Shown: piece by piece, positions 1-14,600 of the stretch
Layout: every line of letters begins with the position of its first letter
How positions within the stretch are numbered: the stretch's first letter is position 1
Assembly: GCA_013397845.1 (NCBI GenBank)
Contig: VZTG01010177.1
Coordinates: 338,775 to 402,774, forward strand
DNA from: Melanocharis versteri
Taxonomy: Eukaryota; Chordata; Aves; Passeriformes; Melanocharitidae
Length of the DNA stretch: 64,000 bases
Reading direction: 5' to 3'
The notes under the pieces: generated by a model
The model's input: the letters and a program-made list of their open reading frames with translations, nothing else
Database searches by the model: none
What the model was told of the DNA's origin: nothing
Made by a program: the position numbers and the translations under genes

Positions 1-2518
1 CTCTAGTCGGGGCTGCTCGTGTGGCTCCTTCAGGTTTTCTGGGTTATTTTTCCACGGGTGGATCCCGTCAGTGCCGTCTCTGGATTATGTGCTGTTCGCT
101 GGCGTGACCACGGCGTTTTTGTGTTTGTTTGAATGTTTCTCCCCGCCCCAGCTGGAAGCCTGCGTGGGCACGGCTTGCTGGCTGTGGCTTGTTCCTGCCT
201 GCCCTCCTCCTTCTGGCGCTGCACGGCTGTGGAAGCGGTCACATGCTGGAAGTGGATCAGGGAGCCAAGAGGCTAAAGCTTTAACCTGTGCTCAGCAGCG
301 CTGCCAAACAAGTCTGGATTTAAGGCATTTTGGCTTTTGACAGCCGTGGTTTTGGCTCATCTTAATGAAGTGAAACCTGTGTTTGCTCTAGTTGGGACAC
401 TTAATAGATTTTCTTAATGTCAGATTGACTGCATGGGATCCCATGCTTTAATTCTCCTTCTATCCATGTTGTCTGTAATAATATCTATTTGAAGAGATTA
501 TGTCATCTAGTGCTTCCTAATATGAGCTGTATTTTAGAATGCAAAGATGGATTGTAGCCAGTATTGTACAGAAAGTAGCATGGTCAAAACTCTGATAAAG
601 CTGTGTCTGTGAAGAAGTGCCTTGATCTCTCATGGTATTGCATAAAGGGTGAATCAAATCACTTGTTCTCATGAGACAAAGGATATGGTCTGATTCTCGA
701 AGGAGAATTGCTGTGTTTGTGGGAGATGTGAGCTGTTAACCCTGCTATTGATTCTGTGATCATAGAATGGCTTGGGTTGAAGGTGCTTTAAAGATTTATT
801 TCCAGCCCTCCTGCCATGGGTAGAAACACCTTCCATTAGACCAGGTTGCTCAAAACCCTATCCAGCCTGGCCTTGAACATTTCCAAGAATGGGGCAACCT
901 GTTGCAGTGTCTCTCCACCCTCATAGTGATGTATTTTTTACTGATGTGTAATCTAAACCATGGGGCAAGATGGCTTGGTTGGTGGGGTGTTGGTCCTTGC
1001 TTTCAGAGCTTAAAATTACACCTGGCCCGTGAAAACGGGCAAACGACGGAGAGAGGGTATCTTCGCTCTCATGCTTCTGGATTTTATATCAGTGATATAA
1101 GAGGAGTGCCATTTGTAAACATTTAGGTGTGCAGTAAAAGGTCATTTTACCAGGCGGGTAAGGCTCATTTACAGTCAGAGACTGGGCTAATTAAAAGTAT
1201 CAAATAGCTGAGGGTGGTCTGTTCACACTCCTGTGGTAGTGTTCACAGTTCTAAAATAAAACTGGTTGTTGGCTGAAATAACCATTGATGACTACTTCCT
1301 TCACTGTAGGCAGTTGTCTGCAGGTGAAATAACGCTAGGGAGACAATCTACATTGTCCTCATTGACATGAAGTATAAACCTAGGTCTAGTCCCTCTCTTC
1401 CCGTGCTAGTGTCTAGAAGGATGGCGTGCCTCATTTGTCTTGAGGCTTATGCTGCTTTCTCTCATGGCAAAGGGAAGTCTTCAGTTTATAAAACAGTAAA
1501 TAGCCCGGTGAACCCTGGCACATCTGAATAGTCAGAAGTCTGGAGTGGGATGTGGTCTGCCCTTGTCTTGTTGTTCTGCGCTGTGCCTGTTATCACTAAG
1601 GAGAAGAGCAGTCAAAACTTCAGTGAAAATCTTCAGTTGCTTTGTCTTCTGAGGCAAGGGACATGGCAGGATGCTAAGAGAGAAACTGTAGCAGTTTTGG
1701 CCATCATAGTGCCTGTATGTACTCCACTTGATATGTATTGAATGACCTTGTCCTGGCTTGAAAGGAGCAGGGATGCATAGCTGTGGGGCAAGTTCCTTGT
1801 CCAAGGTTTTTCCCTCCACCCATACTTAGTTTTACCTTCTACTTGGTAAAAGATGCTACATTTGAGCTGAATGTGAAGTCAAAGACCTAATACTTGGCTC
1901 CAACATGACAAGGGCAGGCTGCATTCTCTCTAGTGTAGGCAGAGAATGTCTTGCTCAGCACTTGGTAGCATCTTCTTCCCTCTCTGAACTGCCGCTTCTT
2001 TCTTGCCTGAGTTCAGTTCTAGTTACTGCTGCAGGTGTTTTGACGTGTCAAGTAGTATCAGAGCCTGAATCACTCCAAACTGTTACTGTTACACTGCAGC
2101 TTTGTTGTTGCCTCCAACTGTAGTTGGACAGAAGTAGGAACAACAGAGAGTTTTGCAGTACCTGTATAAAGTATGTGAGAGAGACTTTGTTGCTTTTTCT
2201 ACTTTCTCCTATAAATATACTCATGCTTCTCTCAGGGTTGAAGGTCAGATACTTGTAATACAGTTTAAAGACTGAAGTTCCTGAAGGCTCAGTGTGATAC
2301 TAGGAAGTAGATTAGTGTTGGATTCCTCAGGGACTGAGGTCTCACATAAAGATATGATGAGAGTTTACCTAGAGTTTAAGAACTTTCTCAAGATATTAAT
2401 CTAGTGGGTTTTTTATCTTCTCTCAAGGCTTGATTTGCTAACGGAAAATTCCTAAACCTTTGTACTTTACTTTTAGAGCTTACACGTTGCTATTGTTTGC
2501 CCTCCCCATCTGTTCCAG
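1..2518 (+). other. TMEM192 intron 1 (3' portion)
   Basis: This is non-coding sequence ahead of the first visible TMEM192 exon. It ends in a pyrimidine-rich tract and the acceptor ttccag at 2513-2518. The first 250 bases are fairly GC-rich but show no ATG followed by a suitable phase-0 donor, so I do not place exon 1 here. A CR1 tail lies at 759-929. Small open frames here have no recognisable product. Confidence 0.75.
759..929 (-). mobile_element. CR1 LINE 3'-end remnant, antisense
   Basis: The stretch begins with catagaatgg and continues through phrases close to the common avian CR1 3' region, such as ctgccatggg, ccattagaccaggttgctca and ggccttgaacatttcc. The terminal ATTCTATGA-type repeat of CR1 is at the low-coordinate end and reversed, so the element lies on the minus strand. 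It is 5'-truncated and encodes nothing. The family call is from remembered consensus. Confidence 0.88.
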
Positions 2519-2665
2519 GGTTCCTTGGAAATAACACAGAGTTTGGAAGATGATCCTCTACTGGATGCACCACTCATTTCGTCTCATACATTGCATTCCC
2601 AGCTGAGGCCAAGATTTCATGCTATCCCAGCAGTTCTCCTTGCCAATTTCCTGTTGCTAATACAC
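2519..2665 (+). CDS. TMEM192: TMEM192 exon 2 (first visible coding exon)
   Basis: 49 codons, phase 0 at both ends, flanked by acceptor ttccag and donor gtaagt. It encodes the cytosolic N-terminal region with the EDDPLL acidic dileucine motif and the first part of transmembrane helix 1, ending FLLLIH. The dileucine resembles the [DE]xxxL[LI] adaptor-binding signal that carries membrane proteins to lysosomes. The exon begins with GGT TCC, matching the remembered Gly-Ser after the first few human residues. Confidence 0.96.
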
Positions 2666-5600
2666 GTAAGTTTAAGAAGCATGATTTCCTTAAGAACCCT
2701 TGCTCTCTTCTGGATCCTTACTGTTCATGTGACAGAATTCTGATGGATGACAGTGAATTGCATACACTGTTCTTCCAAACCGGAGAGGTCCCCTTTGCCA
2801 CTAAATTTTGATCATGTATATGCTATCAGATATTTGCTGCCTTCTCATTCTGGTTGTTGGTGCTGTGACACATCTTGTTAGGAGGGAGAGCATTTTAAAC
2901 AGTAGTTCTTCTATGCTGTTGGAAATGTACTTTAAAAATATTACTGCCACAGAAGTGCTATACTAGTTATAGAGGGCTGAGATAATTTTGATGCCATGCC
3001 TTCTGAGAGCAAACTTGATTTCAGAGAGAAGGTAACTAAACAAGTAAAGCTGGGCTTGCTTAAACGGTGTTGCATGGTAGTGGATGGAGAGAGAAATTAA
3101 TACAAATGTTACTTCCTGTTCTCACTTCTGGAGGTTAAGAGCAAAAAGCACAAATACTGAACAGTGTCTACGCATTTATGGGGACTGGTAGACAGAAGCA
3201 GTCTTTCCTAGTAATGAGTTTGTCCTTGATAAGCTGAAGAGGCTTTTGAGTCTGTGGCAACCAGATATGAAGAAGGAAGGCTGAAGAGTTCTGAGCCAAA
3301 GATCTGACTGTAATGGCATTTTCATGCCTTTTAGGGACATGGGTTAGTGGTGGACTTGGTAATGTTAAGTAAAGGGTGGACTTGGTGATCTTAAGGGTCT
3401 TTTCCAACCTAGATTCTATGATTCTATAGTACCAGGAACACGAGCTATTTTAGAGCTTCATTTGATCTCAAACAAAAAATAGGGTGCCCAGTGCTCTTGA
3501 AAACATGTTCTCTGCCAGGACTTTAAAAGCACATACCAACCTATAAGGTCTCTCTTTGGGCAGCTGCATCAAGTTGTTCAATGTGCTTTAGCCTTCTAAT
3601 TTTAGTAGATGTTTTGTGGGCCTTGTAGTAGTATCAAGAAATGCCCCTCCCGCTGTCAAGTAGGCTTAAGGAAGACCTCTGCTGTTCTGCTGATTAGACT
3701 ACCAAAATTCCCAATGGAAACCATGTATCCAGCTTTATTCTCTTCCCTTTTGAGAAGAAGTCAGTGCCATTCATTATAGAAGGCACTTGAAGTCTGCTAT
3801 TGGTAACTGAGCAGTGAATATTTTTCTGCCAAGCCTTGGCGCTTTACTATCTACTACCATAACTGATGCAGCCAAATGTCAGTCACGCAGATCCTAGGAA
3901 ACTGCTGCCTATTCTCTCCTCACTTTTTCCTCTCTCCTGCAAATGGAGAGAAGTGTGGGTAGGTGAAGAGGGAAAACTTCTGTGGCATCTGTCAACACAC
4001 ATTTTCACAGGTTAAGTCTCGTTGCTATTGCTGAACCTGCTTCAGTGACCAGTTGGTCCTTGGAGCAAAATGGAGAAGTATCATTTTCTGTTGGCGAAAT
4101 AGCATTATAATTGCTGCCTTGAATGGCACTGTCTCTCTCACTGAAAAGATGGATGGGGAAAACAAGCTTATTGAATTTCTTTCCCCTGTGCTTCTGCAAA
4201 CGTGCATTACTCTTGTGGAATGTGGAGTGAGGCCAGGTTAGCTTCTGATGCACAGCCTGCCAAAGGGGTAAACGACCTGGAGAAGTTAAGCCATCATAGT
4301 ATTATGCAGTAGAGCTGTAATGCGTCTTAAAGCAATATGTATGTATCTTGGAATATTTCTTCTCCACCTTCCTGTGCCAAGAAATGGAGTTAGGTAGCAA
4401 AATAGCTGCTGTAGTGCAGCTGCCTAGTTACATACAATTCTGGAAAGTCTGGGTAGGATATGCTGGAGTGTGGTGGGACTGGGATTTTGAGTGTCTTTCC
4501 TTTTGCGAAGACTTGCTTTTCTGAAGGCTTCCCATCAGGAGGCTGGAGAGCAGTGTGAAGTGTATAGGCTAGAAATAATTTCTTTATATTAATCCTGTCT
4601 TTCCTTAATCCTCTCTGTGTGTGCATGTACACAAAATTGAACTTAAATACTACTCTTTGTAAGAGTAACTTTTTGTATATAGAAATATGTGGGGGCTGAA
4701 ACACCTGTTATTGAACTGCCCAACAATGCAAGCAAAACATATTTCATAAATACCACTCTAAATGCCAGCTTCCTGTTTCCTCTTGTATACACTACTGTAG
4801 TAGTTTGGTAGAGGTGCAATGCTAGGTCATTCCTGCTTGCATCATTTTAATATAGCCGTTTTCTGTACTGAAATGCATTCCTAACACCTGGAAGGAGTAA
4901 TACTAAATGTGTCACTATTGTAAAATGGCAAACCAAACCATAAACAGCTCGGATAAAATAGCTGAATTATTGTTAGATTTTTAAGAAAAGGAGGTGGTAA
5001 AATAATAGATTAAACAAATGATAAACCTTCCTCTTATTTAACTACTTGATCTAGCTACTTAACCTCTCTCAAGATAATGTGGTATTTAATTTATATTTGA
5101 AGTAATGGTCTTATGGATAATGTGGGGTAATCTCCTATTTTCATTTGGGTTTTTTTCCTTCCACCTTCTATCTTATCTGTCCTTTGTAATGTCTCTTTTA
5201 GGTATTGACAATTGTGTGAAAGTTATTCCCCTTTCTTGCTCCTTCCTGAATTACCTAGCTCTAGTCACAACCAGAGCAAGCTAAGGGCAGTTTGTCTCAA
5301 GAGTAATTAAGTGGTTCTGAAAAGTTAATTTCTGTGAAGAATGTTGCTTGAGGAAGTACAAAAATAGGAAATAAATGTTCAAGAGGGTGGAAAGGGAGTG
5401 GTGGGATCTTAAATACTCATAGAACTAAGTATGGAAACAGAGGCAGCAATGGAAAGTTGGGTACTTTCCTCATCTTCAGTTCTGGTGTGCTGTTTCTGTA
5501 AGCTATGACATGCAGAACATCTGACACCTTTTTTTTCAAGCTAAGTGTATTGGAACTATTAGACATTTGCAGACTTGAGGCAGATTTATATTTTTATGGT

Positions 5601-8600
5601 TTGTCTATTGAATCTCTCAATTCACTTCTGTATTGGTGGGAGTTGTTTTTCTTTGTTGTTCTGTTTAAAAAATATTCCTGTTCTGTAGAATGAACCAGGA
5701 TGAGAAAGTATACTATTCTTGTTCACTGAATGAACACAGTAGAGAAAATATTTTCTGTGACAAAACTCTATAAATATTAAGAAAGTCCTGTGTGTATTCA
5801 TATACTACAGCTAATATGCACCCACAACTTTGCGTTCTAATTGGCCAAAAGATTGCTGATGCTCACTGAAAGCTCACTGTTGACTGCTGATGCCAAAAAT
5901 TTGGAGAGGAGTCTAGAAGACAGGAAGAGTTACGGCATAATGGCGGTAGACTGAAAGGATAAGTGTACATGCAACCTGACTGACAATCTGTCTGGTTATT
6001 CTGACATAAGTAAAAGATAAAGTGGAAAAATCTGATGGTAAATATACTGAAGAATGATTACCAATCGCAAAGATGTCTACCCAGTGTTAATAATTCACTT
6101 TAAGTTACTATGATGATTCACTTTTCTAATGTCAACCTGGAGATGATCTTCAATAGCTGTAGTAAAGGGTTGATTTTCACTTAGGAAATGTCAATTTAAG
6201 GAAACAGACTGTACCAATAAGATAAGAGTCTGTACCATGGAGAAGCATTAAGTGTAATTGAATGAGTCTAAAAAGATGTGATTTCTCTTTACAGGAGCAT
6301 AAATCAAGTTCTCTTTAAAGTAAAAAGGCATAGTAAGGAGGGTCCAGAAATGAAATAAATTCATTATGGAGACTCGAGGAATGGTGAAATTGATTTAGTA
6401 GAAATTCTGGGAAGGGTGACAATTACCAGCTCTCTTCTGCTGGAGATTGGTTGCCCTCCTGGAAGTCAGTCTTACTACTTAGCAATGTCAGTCATCTGTA
6501 TGTTCCCAGAGTGACATGTAGTGGTTGTAGCCAGTGTCTGATGTTTTATATGTTACCTCAACTGTAATAAAATAAATTCAGAAAGTAATGCATAATGAAT
6601 AAACTACATAATCCTGGTTTTGTGTTTCAGTTTTTTTTCATGTATATAGCTAAATGATGACTTTAAAGATTTTTCTCTCTTCCTTTCTCTTCCAGGTTGC
6701 TTTTGTTGTTCTAGCATTTTTAGCAGCTATGTTTTGCTCTTACCCCAATCCAAACCAAGATAAGTGCCCTGGAAACTACACTCACCCATTTAAAGTGCAG
6801 ACTGTCATAATAATTGCAAAAGTAGTTCTATGGGTTCTGCATGTCTTTTTTGAGCGATATGTCCAGCACCACCACAGCAGAGTCAGAAGAAGAGGTTACT
6901 TCTCCATATACCGATCCACAAGGCACCTGAAAAGGCTTCCACTGCTGATACACGCCACAGGTGAAGCAAACTTGGGGTTTTTTCCATCTAAAGCTTTAAA
7001 CCGTGACACAACACGGTTGAAGTCTGAATGGTTTATATATAATTGTGTATTATATATTATGAACTTTTAGAAACCTGCCTATGAGCACTAACAAATTATA
7101 TTTTAGTCAGATGACCCTCTGGACTGATCTTTCTGGCCTGCCAGGTGCAGGTTGTAAGGAGCTGTTTATAGTGCAAAAATCCTCACGAGTGTGAGGTTGA
7201 GTAAAACATTTAGTCATTAGCGCTTAATCTTCAGCCATAAAATATTCAGTCAGCAAGGTCTGTGTTTGACTGCTAGTGATCTTGATTTGAATATTCATTT
7301 GCTTGGATATGTGGTAAGACTGCTAGTCCTTCCAGGAAGTGTGCTGCTCTTCTCTCTTCAAGCTCGGCAGTTCGCATAGAAACAGATGAATTGCTTGTTG
7401 CTCAACAACTGTCTGAATTCAGTGAAATAACCAATTTTCTGATCTTCACCGGGGCTCTGCATAACATTCAGCTCTATTTCTGATTGCCTTTTTCTACTTT
7501 CTATGGGCAAAAGGTGGCGTATAGGAGTGATTTAACTCTATATTTTTAAGTTACATCACTAGCAAGTTTAGCTGTAAAGCGTCGGTGCAATTAACTGGTG
7601 ATTTTCTACAAATCACTTCCAACAAATCTGAAATCCATTTAACTTAAGGGGCTTTTTCCCACAGATAGCAGTGGAAAAGAGCACAGTGTTGGCTTTTACA
7701 GTATTTTTGCCTGTTATAATCCCGCCTCCCTCCTGGAAACAATCTTTTTTCCACCAGAATTAATAAGTGAAGTGGTCCTGTTCTATATAAAAACCTAGCT
7801 AGCTTTCCACACCATCCCTAAGAGCCAGTCAGCTTGATAAATGTGCAACACTTCAGGCTCTGGCCACTAGATAGAGCTCTGAAGATGTAGAATTGTTTGG
7901 AGTGCGGTGATAAAAGCAGGCTATGGGAGGCTTAATGATGAAAAAGGACTATTTCTGCATGTTGCAGTGTAATCTGCAATACTTAGCCCTGCTTTCAGTC
8001 TTAGATGGAGCCCACTTCTCCCCTACTAGACAAACTCTGGGCGTTTGTGAGTGTTCAGGTGCAATCAGGTGTGTGCTGCAGAATTTTGATCATCTGTTGT
8101 TCAGAAGGTAGTTCTTCCATTACTGCAAGCTTCCTGCCATGGTAATGACTGCTGATACCACTTCCTTCACTTGACTTACACAGTAGGAAAGAGAACTGCA
8201 CAGTTCCCTAGCTACATTAATGGTCTTTATAAATTTAGTTCTTTATCCAGACACTGGTTATAACATTTTTACAGGAAGGAAGAGAACACTTCACACTTTT
8301 CTGATACACTTAGTATCAGAAAAGAGGGTGTGTAAAGAATTAAAAATGTTTTTTAGGCCTGTAACTCAGTATTTTTTCTCCTTGACTAATTGTACTCATT
8401 TCAATTAAACTTTCAGTAACATTCAAGTATTAAGATAATAGCTGGGCAAGTGGAAGCCTATGCAAATAGGCTTTGAAAGGAAGGTGTTTAAGTTTTTTTG
8501 CTCTATTAGCCTCATTTAAATATATTTTAAATCCATTACTTGAAGGAAAATACTCCCTCATTTTCAACTGACCAATGTGATCTCTTAGGAGTTGAAAGAA

Positions 8601-11600
8601 TGGGTAAGATGGATAGCATCAACAAAGCCTGAAACTGTTTAGGCCCATGTACCTATTTTAGGTATTTCTAGTGTGTTTCTTCCACTCTTGCTTTTTAAGT
8701 CAGAAGATTCTATAAGGAAACTCGTAATTGTCTACAATTATAGCCATATGCTGAAATGAAACCTCATTTTGCTACCGGTAGGAATAAGCTTGCATGTTAA
8801 GGAAATTAGCTGAAGGGGCAAGTATGGTATGAAATGGAAAAGCATTACTGAAATCTTGTAGCCTAATGCAGATACTGGGGATGAGAAAGTATTAATTTAT
8901 TTTCAATAGCTAATAAAATTAGTAAATCTGTAAAATATAACATTTGTTTTCTAGGTAATGCAGCCCTGCTCTTGATTCTGTCAGTGCAGCATTCATTTCC
9001 TGATCACAGTAAAGTGTACCTGTATCTTATCCTGGGAGTCCTGAGCCTGGAGATGATTAGTTCCCTGACATGCTTAGTGATTTACACAGGTGAGAGAGGC
9101 AAGCTTTGCTTTATTGTGTGACATTCATTATAGCTGGTACTCTACTGTTTTGTTTGCCCTCACAGTAGTTCACTTGGGGTACCCCAAGGCATTTAACTGC
9201 CGTTATAAATATAGAACGATTCTGTGCTTATAGAAGGAGAACTAAAGCAAATCCAAAACAAATTGGGAAAGGTTGTCAGGCTTGATTTGGTTCCAAGGGC
9301 TGCTAAATGAAAGCTCCATGTTATCTCAAAGCTGTTAATCCAGTGAAGTGGCAATAAATGCCTAATTGTTTCAAAAAGTGTCCTGTGAACAGGTTTGTCT
9401 GTTTATCAGTGTTTCTCAAATGCATGCACCACAAGCTGTGAAGCAGTAAGAGCAGGCTGGCTTAGTCAGAACTGCCTCTGGGATTTACATGTGGGGTTTG
9501 CATACCTGATCGTGTGATTGTGCCTTATCCAGACTCTCCCTCTTTCCCTGGTCCCACCACAAAGGCTTCAGTTTTTCTTTGACACTAAAATAGAAGATTC
9601 CTTCTAACGAATATTTAAAAGAAGGGTGGCTTTTGGAAGCTGTGATTATATCAAAACACAATAGTGTTTATGAAACTGTGAGGCTTTGCTTTGTGCTATC
9701 ACGAAGGTTGTCTGCTTTAGCCTTGGTGTGACTTATGAAGACTTGATAAAACTCTTGCCTTTAAACTTTGCAAAGCTATCGAAAATGTTGATAAATAAAT
9801 GCTTAAAAGAAAACCTTGGTATGTTTGTAGTAATGCAGTGGCACACAGAGAAATACTGCCAAGTGGCTTGTTCATCTAGGAAATAAAACCTATTCTTGAC
9901 TGTCCTGCAACAGCATCAAAAATGCGCTAAGAAATAAAGTCCCAGCCCTAAACGATGTCCTTGTGTTACAAGTGTGCAGAGGCCTGAATGCTGCAGGCTT
10001 GTCAGGCTTTCCCCTGAATGGCCCAGCATGGCTCAAGTAGGCTGACTGTCCTCTGGAAGAATAAAGGCAGTGATGAGGGAATGTAATCATGGCAGTCCTC
10101 GAAAACTATTCCAAGAATGCTGGAGATCATCCCTTCTTTGCATACGCATACTTACTTTCCTGGGAAACTCGGGAAATAAGAGATAAATTGTAAAACTTTA
10201 ATAGAATGTCAGGAATTCCAGAGAAATGCTATTTCTAGCCCTGAGGCCTGCTGGAGCTCAAAGAGCTACATTGTGTGTCTCTTACCTTGACCAAAAAGGA
10301 TAAGTGTAAGAAAAGATGACCTGCATAGTAGTAAGGTATGAGCCTGTACTTCTGTAAGAACTCTCAAACTATTTTTCTGTTAATTTGTCACCAAAAGGGT
10401 ATTGTTTCCTGACTTGTACTGTGCCAATTCCTGTGACCTTCAAATTCATTAACCAGTTTATACAAGGAGGTTGTGGGGTGCGGTGTTGTGCTTCCCAGCC
10501 AAAAGAGGCTTGAAGAAGGGTCCAGTGAATCCTGGAGCTAAGGGGAAGAGTTGCAGTGCTAGCAAGGAGTAAGGCAATGTGTTCTAGCAGCAGCTACCTT
10601 ATCTCCTGAGCAGCCCCAAATCAACGTAAAATTTATTCTCTAAAGCTTGGTGTACAAAACTAGGGTTAATTTTTATGTGACTTTACACCTGCTGCAAGAT
10701 GAGGAAGACTTCCAGTCACCCTAGGTTGCTCTTTCCAGTGGGTAGTGTAATTTGTTTTCTTGTTTTCCATCCCAATGCTTGTTGAGGTACGCTGAGAGAC
10801 TGCTTGCATGTCTGTCTGATCTGTAGTGGTGGGTTTTAAGGTTTTTCAGTGTTTTAATATCAAATTAAGGCTGTACTGAGGCAAAACAAATGTATTTGGC
10901 CAATTTTGAAAATACCCTGCGAATCTGTAGTGATAATGACATTCAGATGGGTTTTTTCTCTCAGACAGAGCAGAGTGTGTAACTGGATGGAAGCATGAAG
11001 CTTCTTTAATGGGATAGTTTTAGGGACAGCTCTCTGCTGAGGTTTAGAATTCCCCTCTTCAAGGCAAGCACTTAGCAGATACTGGTAAGATAGTCTCCCC
11101 ATTGTTGCTCAGCTGATACTAAAGTAAACTTACACCAAAAACTACTGACCCACCCTTTTCTGTATTAGCATGTTTGTCCTAAATTTTGGAGAGAAGGCAG
11201 CACCAGTTCACACGTTCTTTCTTCACAGTGAAATAATTATTTAACTATTAGAATGAGACATAAATGATTATCTGTAGAAGGTTCGTGTACCTGACTCATT
11301 TTCTGTTAAATAATTCTGTCTCATAAATCAGGAATACCTGATTGTAATTCTAGATACTTCCTCTTGCTTGTTGGAGCTGTTTATGATTGTATGATTACCA
11401 ATGTCCTGTGAAGGACTACTGCCTTCCTTAAAATTATCTCCATGCAGCATTGTGTGTATATAGCTGTAGGATGCAGAGGCAGAGATTCAGAAATCTACAA
11501 GGAATTGCTGTGATTGACCTATAATAGACTTGACATATATAAATCGTTCAAGTGAGGTAAAAGTGCATGGAATGAAGTATGATACAGACAGCTCTAAATG

Positions 11601-14600
11601 TCAGCTTACTATTCTAAGTTTTTTACTGCTAGGATAGGGAGTAAAGCTTTAAAATACTTACTAAATATATGTATTTAATTACTTTCTCACATACTTCTAA
11701 TATCACTTGAATAAAAGACCAACATTCCCACAAACAACACATGTTGAGAATTCCACATCCATTCCTTTGTGGTTTTATTTGTAGAGAAATACCATCATAG
11801 AAATAACTAACCTTTGAGCCTAACTTGTAGTTAACCTCTGGAGGGTCTTAGCATTGTTTTAGCAGGGTGGCCTGTAATAAACCCCATCATAGTACTGACT
11901 TGTAAGGACACTCCTTCTCTGCTGCAGTAGTGTGGATTTCTCACAGAGCTGCACTGTAATGTTTTTCGTGGCATTAGATGTATTGTTTCACAAGCAGCCC
12001 TAACTGCAGAGTCCCAAATGCATACCCTGGATATTTTGATATTTTCTCTGAATCAGCATCTGACATTGAATGGCTTTAAATATTTTCAGCTTCCTTTTTG
12101 AAATAATGCAGAGGGTGCCTACAACTTTTCCCACCCATCCCCACTCTACATCTATTAAATTTAGCCTTAAACTTTATTCACAGGTGCCCAGGAATGACTT
12201 CTGAGTTTGATAGCCAAGACTGCTAGGTTGATAAAGTCTTTCTGTAGCAAGTCTGCCCTAGTCTGAGCAGGAAAATAAGCTGCAGCTTCATTGCAGCTAG
12301 TATAGTTAAACTAGTATTTATTGAAGAGCTTAAGCTAGAAGTTCTGAACCAGCTACAAGTACAAAACTTCTTACAATTTTTTTTTTACAGCATGTTGCTT
12401 AATTTTGCCTGAATTTGGAGACTGAATCTGGGTACCCTGTAGAAGGCAGGTTTCACCCTCTCTTAGGTGGCAGATTAAACTTTGCAGATGTTGAGCAGTA
12501 TGTTCAAACTTCCCCATTCAGGTCTTTTGAGCAGCAGGGCTGAGGGGAATAGAAAAAGTGAACCAGCGAATAAATCAACTTGCCAAACCATCACTGACTT
12601 ATAATCAAAGCAATTCCAGAAAAGAGTAGAAACAGATTCTGCTTTTGCTTTCCCTCTTTCCCATTCCTCAGATTCCTTTATTGTCTTTCCGTCTCCTATC
12701 CTAAGGTAATCTTAGGATCATCTGTTGCAGATTTTTATAAGTTGGACTCTGGTGTTAAAGTTGGTTTGGTTTTTTTTTTTTTCACTTTCCAACTAATTTA
12801 TAAAGCTTTCTTGCAGTGAAAATAAGCAACTTCAATCGTGCTAAGCCAAGACCTGACATAATTGAAGAAGAAAAGATGTATGCCTACCCTAGTCACATTA
12901 CCTCAGAAGTTGGATTCAGGTAAGAATTCTGTATTCATTTTGCGTCGTGTTCAGCCATGGTATATAGGTAACACTAATGTAATTGCATGATTTCCTCTAG
13001 GCTTCCATGTAATCTCAAACCTATCAGCTAAACCTAAGAGGTGGGAATAACAGTTCTGAAGGAACTATGCATAAACCTCCCATTTTAGATGCACAGATGC
13101 GATGCAGCAGTCTTGTACTTTCTACATGGGAAATGACAATTTACTATGATACAGAAATCCTCAAACATAAGGATGGAGGTGATTTGACCATTTATGGCTG
13201 GGTACATAAATCTTTAATATGAATAACTGTGCTTAATCTGGTTTAGTTAATTTTTTATGGGATTTGAGGAAAGATACTGTTGCCTAACACTGTTACTTAA
13301 AGCAGGTCTACAGGAGCCTAGCTGCTTCAGCCAGTTTTTTCAGGGAAGGAAATATATTGCAGGCAGTTGATAGACAAAGAAGAAAACTTTGTAGCTCTGC
13401 TCTGTGCCAGCAGTTGGACATGAGATTCTAGCAATGGATTTTGAGTGCATTTTGAGTTTGGGAAGGAACTTTTAAGGTGCGGAGGGCACTTAAGGAGTAA
13501 GGAAGGTCTCAGTGAGACATGCAAGCTGTCCAATAGTAACTGAAACTGTCCCAGGCACCGAGACTTATTTTTTGTTTGTTCTTTGTGTACCTTCCAACTG
13601 CTCAAACATTTTCCAGTTGCTGAAATCAGTCTGGTATGACTTAATAAAAACTAGTAATTGAAAGTAAAATGGATTTCTGCATAAGAATTGGAGATTTTCT
13701 GATATACTATGACTTGCTTCTGTATGTGCTGCCTTCATGAAAGGTTGACTAATGAGAGATGACTAATACTTTGGGACTTCCCCTGGTGTCACAAATGCAG
13801 CATGCACATGCTTTTATGGAACTTGGAAGTAGATGTCCAGGATACAGGAAGGATTTAGAATTGTCTTGAATTTTGATACCATGTCTGACTTCCATTTTGA
13901 TATAAAAACCATGGTGATTGCATGGTGGACCTCATTTCTTTCTCATTCATCTTCTCCCCTGAGAAATTCTCAAATGCCCAGGGAATGTGTCTGCAACAAT
14001 GACCAGCTGAGGAAAAGACTCTGCTTATTTTTGATTAAAGAGTACAAACTTCCTGTGAGAACTGATTGCAAAACCGTTATTATAATTTAGCTCTATACAG
14101 CTCTGACTCTCTTTCCCTTGAGAGTTAACGTCTATTGAAAAGTGAATCCTGTCAGCCCTTCAGTTGACCTTGTTGTAAGAATGTTTTTTGAATATCATGA
14201 CCTCTGCAACCTAAGCTACTGATCAGGAGCCTTAAATTGGTAGTGCACATTACTGGTTTAGGCTGCAAGTTTTCTGTTAATAAAACTTGTGTTCTTTACT
14301 TTTCCCAGTTTAGCTACAGTAGGTTTTTAATTGGACCTAAGCTTTTTTCCACTCAATATCCTTCTCAGTACTTTCTAAGAACTATGAAATGGTCAGTGTT
14401 CCTCCACAAATTGCCGTAAGGCTGAGGAACAACTTTCTCAGCTCTAAGATGCTTACAAGTGTGCTAAGAGAGCAGATTCCCAAGTCAGCTGAGAAGAAGT
14501 TATATGTAAGGAAAGAGTAGACTGCATCAGGCATTGGCACTTCATCTTGCTGTATCTTAAAAATTCCTAATTAGATTTGACAAAATTCTGTACTTTTACA

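Noticed and set aside
1..250. Possible TMEM192 first exon at the left edge
   Set aside because: GC-rich sequence is present, but no ATG is followed within about 30 bases by a phase-0 donor encoding a plausible N terminus. The exon is more likely outside the window.
6112..6190. Box C-like atgatga suggesting an intronic snoRNA
   Set aside because: No box D (CTGA) at a suitable distance and no terminal stem. Similar motifs at 2354, 6654 and 7935 fail the same test.
6654..7070. 138-codon single open frame around TMEM192 exon 3
   Set aside because: It is exon 3 read through into both introns. Only 6696-6960 matches TMEM192, and the flanks contain the splice sites.
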